Source: Streptomyces sp. NBC_00464 (GTDB lineage Bacteria; Actinomycetota; Actinomycetes; Streptomycetales; Streptomycetaceae). From it: DNA of 64,000 nucleotides. Numbering within the stretch: position 1 is the stretch's first letter; every line of letters starts with the position of its first letter. Shown piece after piece: positions 52,053 to 60,059 of this stretch. Below the pieces are notes generated by a model, which ran no database searches, was not told where the DNA came from, and saw nothing but the letters and a program-made list of their open reading frames with translations. The stretch is from assembly GCF_036013915.1 (NCBI RefSeq), contig NZ_CP107899.1:6972001-7036000 (forward strand), given 5' to 3'. The translations under genes and the position numbers were made by a program.

Positions 52053-52059
52053 GTTGCTA

Positions 52060-52129
52060 CGAGTGCGAGCGGGCGTACGCGCACTTGCACTCGCACTCGC
52101 ACTCGTACGCGCACTCGTACTCGCACGAG
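52060..52129. repeat. hexanucleotide-repeat array with a 10-bp stem
   Basis: GCACTC/GTACTC hexamers recur from 52081 to 52129 (for example CACTCGCACTCGCACTCG). CGAGTGCGAG (52060-52069) pairs with CTCGCACTCG (52090-52099), so a hairpin can form after the stop of the GDSL gene. It may be its terminator. Confidence 0.7.
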
Positions 52130-52190
52130 CGTGTGTGAGCGCACGGACGTGGACGCATGTGCCCGGGCGCATCCGTCATCGGTGGCTCGG

Positions 52191-53033
52191 CTACTCGCCG
52201 GCGTCCACCCGTCGCCACGTGGCGACGGGGCCCGGGGCCTTGCCGTCCACGGGGGTGACCCAGAAGGGCCGCCCCAGCTCGGTGCTGAACTGCGCTCCCG
52301 TACGGCCGTCGCCCGACGAGCGTCCGGTCAGACGCCGTCCTATCCAGGGGAACAGGTGCCGGCGGGCAAAGCGCACGTCGTCGACGCGCCGGGTGGTCCA
52401 GCGCGGCGGGGTTGCCACGGGCAACAGCGCCTGCCAGTCGTTCTCCGGGGGCAGCCCCAGCGTCTGCCAGACCGCCTCCGCCACCCGGCGATGCCCCTCG
52501 GCGGTCAGGTGCAGCCGGTCCACGTCCCACATTCTGGGGTCGCCCAGTACGGGTGCCCCGTACAGGTCGGCGACCTCCGCACCGTGCCGGGCGGCAAGGT
52601 CGTCTACCAGGGAGAACAGCTCCTCCATCCGCGGCCGGAACCGTTCCATCACCGGTCCGTTGCGACCGGGACTGCGCATCAGGACCAGCTTCTTGCACGA
52701 GGGCGCGAGACGTTCCACGGCCTCTTCCAGACGACCGCGGACCATGCCCATGTCGCACTTGGGCCGCAGGGTGTCGTTGAGACCGCCCACCAGTGTCACC
52801 ACGTCCGCCTGCATGGCTGCCGCCACGTCCACCTGCTCGTCCACAATCTGACCGATGAGCTTTCCGCGCACGGCGAGATTGGCATACCGGAATCCGGGGG
52901 TGCGGGTGGCCAGCCGGGTGGCGAGAACGTCGGCCCAGCCCCGGTACGAACCATCGGGCAGCAGGTCCGACATGCCCTCGGTGAACGAATCGCCTACCGC
53001 GACGAGACTAGTGTATTTGGCATCTATTTCCAT
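52191..53033 (-). CDS. SGNH/GDSL hydrolase
   Basis: 280 residues, no signal peptide. Block I is AVGDSFTEGMSD (Ser), block II GKLIGQIVDEQ (Gly), block III VGGLNDTLRP (Asn), block V DRLHLTAEGHRRVAEAV (Asp-x-x-His). So the catalytic Ser-Asp-His is complete; esterase, lipase or deacetylase activity. ATG 53033. Lies between purB and a CNNM gene, all minus strand. Confidence 0.92.
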   Translation of the reverse strand: MEIDAKYTSLVAVGDSFTEGMSDLLPDGSYRGWADVLATRLATRTPGFRYANLAVRGKLIGQIVDEQVDVAAAMQADVVTLVGGLNDTLRPKCDMGMVRGRLEEAVERLAPSCKKLVLMRSPGRNGPVMERFRPRMEELFSLVDDLAARHGAEVADLYGAPVLGDPRMWDVDRLHLTAEGHRRVAEAVWQTLGLPPENDWQALLPVATPPRWTTRRVDDVRFARRHLFPWIGRRLTGRSSGDGRTGAQFSTELGRPFWVTPVDGKAPGPVATWRRVDAGE

Positions 53034-53100
53034 GGCTCTGCGATCGTATCGCGGTGCGGTCCCACCGTTCGCGGAAGACCGCGGCAGCACCGTCCCCGGA

Positions 53101-53148
53101 CCCGAGCCCGGTTCCGCACCCCGAGAGGGGCGCGGAACCGGGCTCGGG
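53101..53148 (-). terminator. perfect 17-bp hairpin
   Basis: CCCGAGCCCGGTTCCGC (53101-53117) pairs with the arm at 53132-53148. It follows the stop of the downstream CNNM gene (53157) and separates that two-gene operon from the GDSL gene. Confidence 0.8.
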
Positions 53149-53156
53149 AGCCGCGG

Positions 53157-54176
53157 TCAGCGCGGCTGAGGCCGGCCCACCAGCTCGCGGAGCACGTCCT
53201 CCATCGTCACCATGCCGGCCAGCCGGTCGTCCTCGTCGAGGACGGCCGCCAGGTGCGTACGGCTGCGCCGGAGCGCGGTCAGTACGTCATCGAGCGGCGT
53301 CGCCGCCCGAACCCGGGCGATCGGACGCATCGCGGTCACCGGGAACGGCATGTCGCGGGGTGTGACGTCGAGGGCGTCCTTCACATGGAGGTAGCCCAGG
53401 ATCCGCTGCTCGCTGTCCATGACCGGGAACCGCGAGAACCCCGTCTCGGACGAGAGCCGCTCCAGTTCCTCGGGCGTCGTCCCGACCCTCGTGTACATCA
53501 CCCGGTCCACCGGCAGCACCACATCCCGCACCGGCCTGCGCCCCAGTTCCAGCGCATGGTGCAGTCGCTCGGCGGCGCGGTCGTCGACCAGCCCGGCGTC
53601 GCCCGCGTCCTTGACGAGCCGGGCCAGCTCGTCGTCCGAGAACGTGGCCGACACCTCGTCCTTCGTCTCCACCCGCAACAGCTTCAGCAGCGCGTTGGCG
53701 AAGGCGTTGATCGCGAAGATCACCGGACGCAGTGTCCGGGCCAGCGTCACCAGCGGCGGCCCGAGCAGCAGCGCGGTCTTCACGGGCTCGGCCAGCGCGA
53801 TGTTCTTCGGCACCATCTCGCCGAGCAGCATGTGGAGATAGGTCGCCACCGACAGCGCGATCACGAACGAGATCGGATGGACCAGCCCGTGCGGCACCCC
53901 CACGGCGTCGAAAACAGGCTCCAGCAGATGCGCGATGGCCGGTTCGGCGACGATACCGAGGACCAGGGTGCACAGCGTGATGCCCAGCTGCGCCGCCGCG
54001 AGCAGCGCCGAGACGTGTTCGAGGCCCCAGATGACACTGCGCGCCCGCCGGTTCCCCTCCTCGGCCTGCGGCTCGATCTGGCTGCGCCGCACGGAGATGA
54101 GCGCGAACTCCGCACCGACGAAGAAGGCGTTCACGACCAGGGTCATCAGCCCGATGAAGAGCTGTACAGCGGTCAT
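53157..54176 (-). CDS. CNNM/CorC-type membrane protein with CBS pair (hemolysin family)
   Basis: 339 residues. DUF21/CNNM membrane domain (LFIGLMTLVVNAFFVGAEFALISVRRSQI ... LGITLCTLVLGIVAEPAIAHLLEP ... FVIALSVATYLHMLLGEMVPKNIALAEP), then two CBS domains (VMYTRVGTTPEELERLSSETGFSRFPVMDSEQRILGYLHVKD; ARVRAATPLDDVLTALRRSRTHLAAVLDEDDRLAGMVTMEDVLREL). It lacks the C-terminal CorC/HlyC FAD-like domain of its partner. Homologues transport or regulate Mg2+. Its start overlaps the upstream gene's stop by four bases. Confidence 0.9.
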   Translation of the reverse strand: MTAVQLFIGLMTLVVNAFFVGAEFALISVRRSQIEPQAEEGNRRARSVIWGLEHVSALLAAAQLGITLCTLVLGIVAEPAIAHLLEPVFDAVGVPHGLVHPISFVIALSVATYLHMLLGEMVPKNIALAEPVKTALLLGPPLVTLARTLRPVIFAINAFANALLKLLRVETKDEVSATFSDDELARLVKDAGDAGLVDDRAAERLHHALELGRRPVRDVVLPVDRVMYTRVGTTPEELERLSSETGFSRFPVMDSEQRILGYLHVKDALDVTPRDMPFPVTAMRPIARVRAATPLDDVLTALRRSRTHLAAVLDEDDRLAGMVTMEDVLRELVGRPQPR

Positions 54177-55510
54177 CGCTCGTCCTCCGACGGCTCGTCC
54201 GAACCGGGCAGCGGCGCATGCAGCAGCGCCCGTGCGGCGCGGCGTCCGGAGGCGTCCACCACATCGATCCGCCAGCCGGCCAGCTCGATCGTGTCACCTA
54301 CGGCGGGGATGCGGCCCACCTCCGTGGCGATCAGCCCGGCAAGGGTCTCGTACGGTCCGTCCGGCACACGCAGTCCGATGGTCTCCAGCTGGTCGGTGCG
54401 GGCCGCGCCGTCGGCCGACCACAGTGTGCGTCCGTCGGCGTCCTCGCCGGCCGGTGCGAGATCGGGTGTCTCGTGCGGGTCGTGCTCGTCCCGCACCTCG
54501 CCGACGACTTCCTCGACGATGTCCTCCAGCGTCACGACGCCCGCCGTGCCGCCGTATTCGTCGATGACGACCGCCATCGCGAGTTTGCCGGAGAGCCGGT
54601 CGAGCAGCCGGTCCACGGTCAGGGTCTCCGGTACGAGCAGTGGCTCGCGAAGCATGTCCGAGACCCGCTTGCGAGGCCGCTGCTCGGCGGGGATGGCCAG
54701 GACGTCCTTGATGTGGGCGACGCCGACGACCGTGTCGAGGCTGCCCCGGTACACGGGGAACCGGGACAGTCCGGTGGCCCGGGTGGCGTTGGCGACGTCC
54801 TCCGCTGTCGCCTGCACGTCGAGTGCCGTGACCTGGACCCGGGGAGTCATCACGTTCTCCGCGGTCAGCTCCGCCAGATTGAGCGTGCGGACGAAGAGCT
54901 CCGCGGTGTCGGCCTCCAGGGCGCCCGCCTTGGCGGAGTGCCGGGCCAGCGCCACCAGCTCCTGCGGACTACGGGCGGATGCCAGCTCCTCGGCCGGTTC
55001 GAGTCCGAAGCGGCGCACGATGTGGTTGGCCGTGTTGTTGAGGTGGCTGATGAAGGGCCGGAAGAGAGCGGTGAAGGCCCGCTGCGGGGTGGCCACCTTC
55101 TTCGCCACGGTGAGGGGCGAGGAGATGGCCCAGTTCTTCGGGACGAGCTCGCCGACCACCATGAGGAACACGGTGGACAGAGCGGTGCCGATGACCAGGG
55201 CCACGGACGACGACACGCTGGGCGACAGTCCGACGGCCTCGACCGGGCCGCGGATCAGTTTCGCGATGGACGACTCGGAGAGCATGCCGACGACCAGGTT
55301 GGTGACGGTGATGCCGAGCTGGGCCCCGGAGAGCTGGAAGGTGAGGCTGCGTACCGCCTTCATGGCGCTCGCGGCGCCACGCTCCCCTCGCTCGACAGCC
55401 CGTTCGAGTTGGCCGCGCTCGACCGTGGTCAGGGAGAACTCCGCCGCGACGAAAGCGCCGCACGCGAGGGAGAGCAGTACCGCCACGAGCAGCAGAAGCA
55501 CTTCGGTCAT
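54173..55510 (-). CDS. CNNM/CorC-type membrane protein, full length
   Basis: 445 residues: CNNM membrane domain (LLLVAVLLSLACGAFVAAEFSL ... GAQLGITVTNLVVGMLSESSIAKL ... GTALSTVFLMVVGELVPKNWAISSP), two CBS domains (VMTPRVQVTALDVQATAEDVANATRATGLSRFPVYRG; ...KLAMAVVIDEYGGTAGVVTLEDIVEEVVGEVRDEHD) and a C-terminal CorC domain (LRVPDGPYETLAGLIATEVGRIPAVGDTIELAGWRIDVVDASGRR). Probably Mg2+/Co2+ efflux or its control. The pair with the 339-residue protein recurs in many actinobacteria. Confidence 0.93.
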   Translation of the reverse strand: MTEVLLLLVAVLLSLACGAFVAAEFSLTTVERGQLERAVERGERGAASAMKAVRSLTFQLSGAQLGITVTNLVVGMLSESSIAKLIRGPVEAVGLSPSVSSSVALVIGTALSTVFLMVVGELVPKNWAISSPLTVAKKVATPQRAFTALFRPFISHLNNTANHIVRRFGLEPAEELASARSPQELVALARHSAKAGALEADTAELFVRTLNLAELTAENVMTPRVQVTALDVQATAEDVANATRATGLSRFPVYRGSLDTVVGVAHIKDVLAIPAEQRPRKRVSDMLREPLLVPETLTVDRLLDRLSGKLAMAVVIDEYGGTAGVVTLEDIVEEVVGEVRDEHDPHETPDLAPAGEDADGRTLWSADGAARTDQLETIGLRVPDGPYETLAGLIATEVGRIPAVGDTIELAGWRIDVVDASGRRAARALLHAPLPGSDEPSEDER

Positions 55511-55670
55511 CGGTTCACCTCCGTCCCATGATCGGGCAGGGACACGAGGATCGCGCGATGTCGGCGATATCGGCTACTGGGAGGCTCGCCCATGGGACGG
55601 ACGCTCACACCTTTCCTATGGATCGACGGGGGAGTACCTATAGTAAAGGATCGGCAAAGTGGCGAGGCGG

Positions 55671-55699
55671 GGTGGTCGTCCGGCTCCCGGACGACCACC
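55671..55699 (-). terminator. 13-bp hairpin with 3-nt loop
   Basis: GGTGGTCGTCCGG (55671-55683) pairs with CCGGACGACCACC (55687-55699). It is 32 bp beyond the stop of the GNAT gene and before the CNNM operon start. Confidence 0.75.
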
Positions 55700-55730
55700 C
55701 CGGATCCGGCGGGCCCGCCCCGTCCCTGTC

Positions 55731-56150
55731 TCAGAGCGGCTTCACCCAGCGCCGCCAGTGGTCCTCACGGTGGTACCCGGCCGCGGCCCATGCGTGGTGC
55801 GCGCGCTCGTTGGCCTCCAGGACCATGGCATCGGCCCGGCGGCCGCCGAGCGCGACGAAGCGGGCGTCCGCCGCTTCCAGCAGAGCCGTGGCGATGCCCT
55901 GCCTGCGCAATCCGGGATGCACTGCCAGCCGGTAGACGTGGCAGCGCCATCCGTCGAAGCCGGCGATGACGGTGCCCACGAGCAGGCCGTCCCGCTCGGC
56001 GAGGAGCAGGGCCTCCGGGTCCCTGCCGATCAGCCGGGACACCCCGGCGCGGTCATCACTGATGCTTGTTCCCTCTGCCGCCTCGCGCCAGAACGTCAAC
56101 ACGTTGTCGACATCGGCGAGGGCGGCGCAGCGGATGCGGAGATCACTCAT
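55731..56150 (-). CDS. GNAT-family N-acetyltransferase
   Basis: 139 residues, one GNAT domain: LRIRCAALADVDNVLTFWREAA, then ALLLAERDGLLVGTVIAGFDGWRCHVYRLAVHPGLRRQGIATALLEAADARF with the acetyl-CoA pyrophosphate loop R-R-Q-G-I-A. Substrate unknown. ATG 56150 is preferred; ATG 56174 would add eight residues. Confidence 0.87.
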   Translation of the reverse strand: MSDLRIRCAALADVDNVLTFWREAAEGTSISDDRAGVSRLIGRDPEALLLAERDGLLVGTVIAGFDGWRCHVYRLAVHPGLRRQGIATALLEAADARFVALGGRRADAMVLEANERAHHAWAAAGYHREDHWRRWVKPL

Positions 56151-56230
56151 GGGACGAGCCAAGCAGAGCGTCATCCGGATGGGCGAACGAATTCCGAAGC
56201 CGTTCGTTCGTGCGGGGTGGCTCCGGTGCC

Positions 56231-57523
56231 TCAGCGCAGATGCACCGGGAGTGACTCGATGCCGTAGACGATCGACAGCTTCCGGAAGCCGAGCTCCTGC
56301 GGTGGCACGGCGAGCCGCATGCCGGGAAACCGCCTGGCCAGTGCGGGGTACGCCACGCGCAGTTCCATGCGCGCCAGCTCGGCGCCGATGCAGCGGTGGA
56401 TGCCGTGGCCGAAGGCCAGATGGCCGGCCGGGGTGGTGCGGTGCGGGTCGAAGCCTCCGTCGTCCGTGACGTACGACGGATCGCGGTTTGCGCCGCTCAG
56501 GGAGCAGAGCACCATGTCGCCGCGTGGGATGACCACCCCGGCTATCTCGATGTCCTCACGCGCGAACCTGGGGAACGCCATCTGCACCGCGGAGAGATAC
56601 CGCAGCACCTCCTCGACGAACGGAGCGGTCATCGTGTCGTCCGTGCGCAGCCGGTCGAGGACATCCTCGTTCTGCAACAGGACCAGCGAGCCGAGCGCGA
56701 TCGTGCTGGCGGTCGTCTCGAAGCCGCCGGTGAGGACTCCGTCGGCGAGACCAGCCAGTTCCTCGTCGTCGACGCTGTCCCCGTGCTCCCTCACGATCAT
56801 GCCGAGCAGCCCGTCCCCGGGCTTGTGGCGCTGCGCCCTGACGACCTCCCTGAAATAGTCCAGCGAAGCGGACATGGCCCCGAAGGGCGCAGTCGTCCCG
56901 CCGAAGAGGTCGAAGCGGTCCATCGCGAGCTGCTGGAAGTCGTGCCGGTCCTCATACGGCACACCCAGCAGTTCGCAGATGGTGAGGGAAGGGACGGGCA
57001 GAGCGAATTCGTGCACCAGGTCGACCGGGCCGCCGGCGGCCTCCATCGCGTCAAGACGTTCCTCGACGATCGCTTCGATCCGGGGTGCCAGGCGCCGGAG
57101 GCGGCGCATGGTGAACTCCGGGGTCAGGATGCGGCGCAGCCGCGTGTGAACCGGCGGGTCGCTGAAGCCGAGCCCGCCGGGGCTCTGCTCGGCGGCGATC
57201 CCGGCGTTGCCCGCGAGGTTGGCGAAGTCGGTGCTGAACCCCTCGGCGGATCCGAGTACGGCCTTCGACTCCTCGTACCCGGTGACCACCCAGGCGTCCA
57301 TGCCGAACGGCAGTGAAACCCTGGACACCGGGGCGCTCGCCCGGGTCGTGGCCACCTGGCGCACGGGATCGAGACCGTCGCGGCGCAGGAGCATGAGCAG
57401 TTCCTCCGGCAGCAGCCTGATCGTGGAGGAGCCGATTCCGTGCCGTTGGATCCTGGCCAGGTAGGTGCGCCCGAGCCGGGCGGTGATACGGGAACGGAAC
57501 GTCGTACTCAATGTGCACTCCAT
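56231..57523 (-). CDS. cytochrome P450
   Basis: 430 residues, typical of a bacterial class I P450. I-helix GGFETTASTIALG (Thr for proton delivery; A/G-G-x-E/D-T-T), K-helix EEVLRYL (E-x-x-R), heme loop FGHGIHRCIGAELARMEL with the ligand Cys, and the PPVHTRLRR C-helix motif. No ferredoxin gene is next to it. It probably oxidises a secondary metabolite or fatty acid; the substrate is unknown. ATG 57523 is preferred over upstream starts in the open frame. Confidence 0.93.
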   Translation of the reverse strand: MECTLSTTFRSRITARLGRTYLARIQRHGIGSSTIRLLPEELLMLLRRDGLDPVRQVATTRASAPVSRVSLPFGMDAWVVTGYEESKAVLGSAEGFSTDFANLAGNAGIAAEQSPGGLGFSDPPVHTRLRRILTPEFTMRRLRRLAPRIEAIVEERLDAMEAAGGPVDLVHEFALPVPSLTICELLGVPYEDRHDFQQLAMDRFDLFGGTTAPFGAMSASLDYFREVVRAQRHKPGDGLLGMIVREHGDSVDDEELAGLADGVLTGGFETTASTIALGSLVLLQNEDVLDRLRTDDTMTAPFVEEVLRYLSAVQMAFPRFAREDIEIAGVVIPRGDMVLCSLSGANRDPSYVTDDGGFDPHRTTPAGHLAFGHGIHRCIGAELARMELRVAYPALARRFPGMRLAVPPQELGFRKLSIVYGIESLPVHLR

Positions 57524-57844
57524 GAGTCGTCGCGAGATCTGGTCGGTTGGCAGGCGTTCGCCGCCAGGACGTGGCCGACTGCGCTGACTTCGGCTGCCTG
57601 ACCAGGAATTATGACCACTTGTTCGGAAGAGGGGGCGGCCGGGTGCGGTATCGGTCATTCATGCTTCGACGGTACGGCTGCCGGGGCCCCCACGCCCGGG
57701 GCGGCCGATTGCGGTGATATGCCAGGTGGCGGCGTTGCGCCGGACTTGCGGAGTGCGCGGAGGCCGGTCCCGGAAGGCCGCCTTCGGCCTTGCCGTGTCC
57801 CGTTCCCCTTGCCGGTGCTAGCAATCCCGCGCTAGCTTGAGGGA
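57524..57844. other. 321-bp divergent region, P450 and toxin-antitoxin operon
   Basis: It contains a CATAAT hexamer on the minus strand (57613-57608) that could be a P450 -10 box, and the toxin-antitoxin promoter listed separately. Apart from a GGCCGCC-rich stretch (57771-57795) no gene or structure is supported. Confidence 0.5.
57809..57844 (+). promoter_or_regulatory. leaderless promoter and operator of the toxin-antitoxin pair
   Basis: -35 TTGCCG (57809-57814), 18-bp spacer, -10 TAGCTT (57833-57838), with the GTG start at 57845 at the expected transcription start. Two GCTAGC palindromes (57817-57822, 57831-57836) 14 bp apart overlap the spacer and -10, as expected for ribbon-helix-helix autorepression. 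Confidence 0.55.
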
Positions 57845-58072
57845 GTGCCCAAGACGCAGCTCAACGTTCGAGTGGACGAGGCCACCGCCGAGGCCGCGCG
57901 GCAACGCGCGCTCCAGAGGGGGATGAGCGTGAACCGCTACATAGAGGAACTCGTCAAACAGGATGCGGGCGAAGTCGGCCACACCTTCGTCGAGGCCGCC
58001 GCCGACTTCATGAAGCAGTACGAATCGGTGTTCGCCGAGGAGTTCGGCCCGGAGCGCAAAGGCACCCGTTGA
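57845..58072 (+). CDS. ribbon-helix-helix antitoxin (Arc/ParD-like)
   Basis: 75 residues. The N-terminal strand-helix-helix (KTQLNVRVDEATAEAARQRALQRGMSVNRYIEELVKQDAG) is a ribbon-helix-helix DNA-binding domain with alternating polar strand residues T-Q-L-N-V-R-V. The acidic C-terminal tail (VGHTFVEAAADFMKQYESVFAEEFG) would bind and neutralise the toxin. GTG 57845. The downstream toxin gene overlaps by TTGA. Confidence 0.82.
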   Translation: MPKTQLNVRVDEATAEAARQRALQRGMSVNRYIEELVKQDAGEVGHTFVEAAADFMKQYESVFAEEFGPERKGTR

Positions 58073-58440
58073 ACCTCCGGATCCATCTTTCCTGGCTGCT
58101 CATGGTCGCCGAGCACAAGACCCCCGGTGACCCCCAGGTCACCGACTGGGGCGCGCTGGTTGCCGCGGTCGCACGGCACGAGGCGGAGATCTTCGGCAGC
58201 CCCGTTTACAGCGACCCGCACTCCAGGGCCGCCGCACTGCTGCAACTGCTGCTGCACGTGCACGCGCTGGAGCGCTCGAACGCGATGTTCGCCTCGGCCG
58301 TGGCCTACGCCTATCTCGTCGCGTCTGGACTCAAGGTCATCACCTCGCCGGAACAGGTGCGCGATCTGGCGCTGCTGGTCAAGGAGGGCAAGGCGGACGT
58401 CCGGGCCATCGCCGACGAGCTGCGCCAGTGGAGCCTGTGA
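58069..58440 (+). CDS. Fic/Doc-family toxin-like protein with degenerate active site
   Basis: 123 residues, the size of Doc. The helical core matches the Doc fold: GALVAAVARHEAEIFGSPVYSDPHSRAAALLQLLLHVHALERSNAMFASAVAYAYLVASGLKV. The place of the catalytic H-P-F-x-x-G-N-K/G-R is HVHALERSNAMF, so His may remain but the G-N-K-R anion hole is lost. RefSeq annotates similar proteins as 'Fic family toxin-antitoxin, toxin component'. TTG 58069 overlaps the antitoxin stop. Confidence 0.7.
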   Translation: MNLRIHLSWLLMVAEHKTPGDPQVTDWGALVAAVARHEAEIFGSPVYSDPHSRAAALLQLLLHVHALERSNAMFASAVAYAYLVASGLKVITSPEQVRDLALLVKEGKADVRAIADELRQWSL

Positions 58441-58536
58441 CCGGGACGTCGTGACCACACCGGTGCGCGGCTGGCGACAACCCGCCCTACGCCCTGCTCG
58501 GCGCGGGTGGCAATCCGCCGTGCGTGTCCGTGGCCG

Positions 58537-59235
58537 TCAGCGGAGTCCCTCCCGCCGCCGGTCCACCACGGTCGACCGTCGTGCCGCACCCAGCACGCAC
58601 GAGGACGTGGGAAGCCTGATGCCGCCCTCCGGCATGTTCACCTTCCGGTACGTCTCCACCACGAAGCCGGCCGCTTCGATCGCGGCGAGCGCGTCGCGCG
58701 AGGTGTGACATCCACCGGCCATCAGCGGCCAGACGGTCCGGTCCAGTGCGTGCTGGGTGGCGGCCATGACCCGGCCATCGGCCCGCACGTGCTCGAAGAA
58801 GCGCAACTCGCCACCCGGCCGCAGGACCCGTCGGACTTCCGCGAGCGACTGCTGCACATCGCGTACGGTGCACAGCACGAGCGAGGCGACGGCTCCGTCG
58901 AACGCCTCGCTCTTCACCGGCAGCGCCTCCGCCGTACCCGGCACCACGTCCACCGGGATTCCCGCGCGCAGCGCGGACCGCACCGCCAACTGCCGAAGCG
59001 TGCGCTCGGGTTCGATCGCCACCACCTCGGACACCGCCGGGGGGTAGTGGGCGAAGTTCAGCCCGTTGCCCGCCCCGATCTCGATGACCCGTCCCGACAG
59101 TCCCGACAGCAGCTCCGCCCGCACCCCGGCCATGCCCGCCGCGGACTCCGCGGCCACACTCAGGCGGGCGTAGCAACGGGCGAAGACGGGGTGGTGCACC
59201 GCATCCCTCTGGACCTTCGTGCTCCGCAACCGCAT
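58537..59235 (-). CDS. class I SAM methyltransferase, METTL7-like
   Basis: 232 residues. Motif I VIEIGAGNGLNFAHYPP, then AIEPERTLRQLA, motif II/III SEAFDGAVASLVLCTVRDVQQSLAEVRRVLRPGGELRFFEHVRADG. The blocks LVLCTV, E-V-x-R-V-L-x-P-G-G and F-x-E-H-V are those of the METTL7/TMT1 thiol-methyltransferase group, not of BioC. GAGGAGG lies eight bases before ATG 59235. Downstream of bioB-bioA-bioD on the same strand after 133 bp; a biotin role is possible by position only. Confidence 0.8.
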   Translation of the reverse strand: MRLRSTKVQRDAVHHPVFARCYARLSVAAESAAGMAGVRAELLSGLSGRVIEIGAGNGLNFAHYPPAVSEVVAIEPERTLRQLAVRSALRAGIPVDVVPGTAEALPVKSEAFDGAVASLVLCTVRDVQQSLAEVRRVLRPGGELRFFEHVRADGRVMAATQHALDRTVWPLMAGGCHTSRDALAAIEAAGFVVETYRKVNMPEGGIRLPTSSCVLGAARRSTVVDRRREGLR

Positions 59236-59368
59236 GACGGACCTCCTCGACGGGCCGGTCCGCGCGGGCCGGGGTGCGGGTGTACGCCCCGCCGCCCCGC
59301 TCGGCCGGAAAGGTTCGGCTACCTCGATTCTGCCTCTTCGGGGCACCCCCGTCCTGCGGCACCCACCG

Positions 59369-60058
59369 TCATTCCGGCGGCCGGGTCCCGCCCAACCGCT
59401 CCGCAAGCCAACTCCCGGCCCGGGCGCGGAAGTCCACCGGGTCGAGGGATCCCGCGCCCGCAGGGACCACTCCCAGCAGCGGCGCATTCGCCGCCACCGG
59501 AAGATCCGCCAGATTGCAGCGCTCCGCCAGGCCCGGCCCGGCGGGCATGCTGCCGACCACCACCCCGAGGCAGTCGAGCCCGCGTGCACGCAGCGCCTCC
59601 GAGGTCAGCGCCGTGGAGTTGAGCGTGCCGAGCCCGGCAGGCGCCACCACCAGGACCGGCGCCGCCAGCAGCCGTGCGGCGTCCGCCAGGGTCGCGCCGT
59701 CGTCGTCGAACCGTACGAGGAGCCCGCCCGCGCCCTCGACCAGTACCAGATCGTGCTCGGTCGCCAGCTTCTCGGCGGCCTCGGCGACCTCGTACGGCCT
59801 GACCGGCGCCATCCCGGCCCGCCGCGCGGCGGTCGCAGGCGCCAACGGCTCCGGGAAGCGGGCCAGTTCGACCGCCGTCACATGACGGCCCGCCAGCCGT
59901 GCGACCTCGGCGGCGTCACCCGGCTCACCCGGTTCCAGGCCCGTCTGGGCCGGTTTGAGTACCGCCACCCGACGGCCCGCGGAAGCCGCCGCGACGGCCG
60001 CGGTCACGATCGTCTTGCCGATCTCGGTGCCCGTCCCCGTCACCACCAGAATGCCCAT
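59369..60058 (-). CDS. bioD: dethiobiotin synthetase
   Basis: 229 residues. It closes the ureido ring of dethiobiotin using ATP and CO2. P-loop VVTGTGTEIGKTIVTAA, with Lys in K-P-A-Q-T-G (LKPAQTGLEP) and VEGAGGLLV. The frame is open to 60118 but ATG 60058 gives the family N-terminus. One base separates its start from the bioA stop. Confidence 0.95.
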   Translation of the reverse strand: MGILVVTGTGTEIGKTIVTAAVAAASAGRRVAVLKPAQTGLEPGEPGDAAEVARLAGRHVTAVELARFPEPLAPATAARRAGMAPVRPYEVAEAAEKLATEHDLVLVEGAGGLLVRFDDDGATLADAARLLAAPVLVVAPAGLGTLNSTALTSEALRARGLDCLGVVVGSMPAGPGLAERCNLADLPVAANAPLLGVVPAGAGSLDPVDFRARAGSWLAERLGGTRPPE

Positions 60059-60059
60059 C

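Noticed and set aside
53157..55510. Overlapping CNNM genes as a frameshifted single gene
   Set aside because: Each has its own complete membrane and CBS domains; the 4-base overlap is normal translational coupling.
50424..55643. A 1739-residue open frame on the plus strand across purB, GDSL and CNNM genes
   Set aside because: It runs antisense to several well-identified genes, has no domains, and reflects the high GC third codon position of the other strand.
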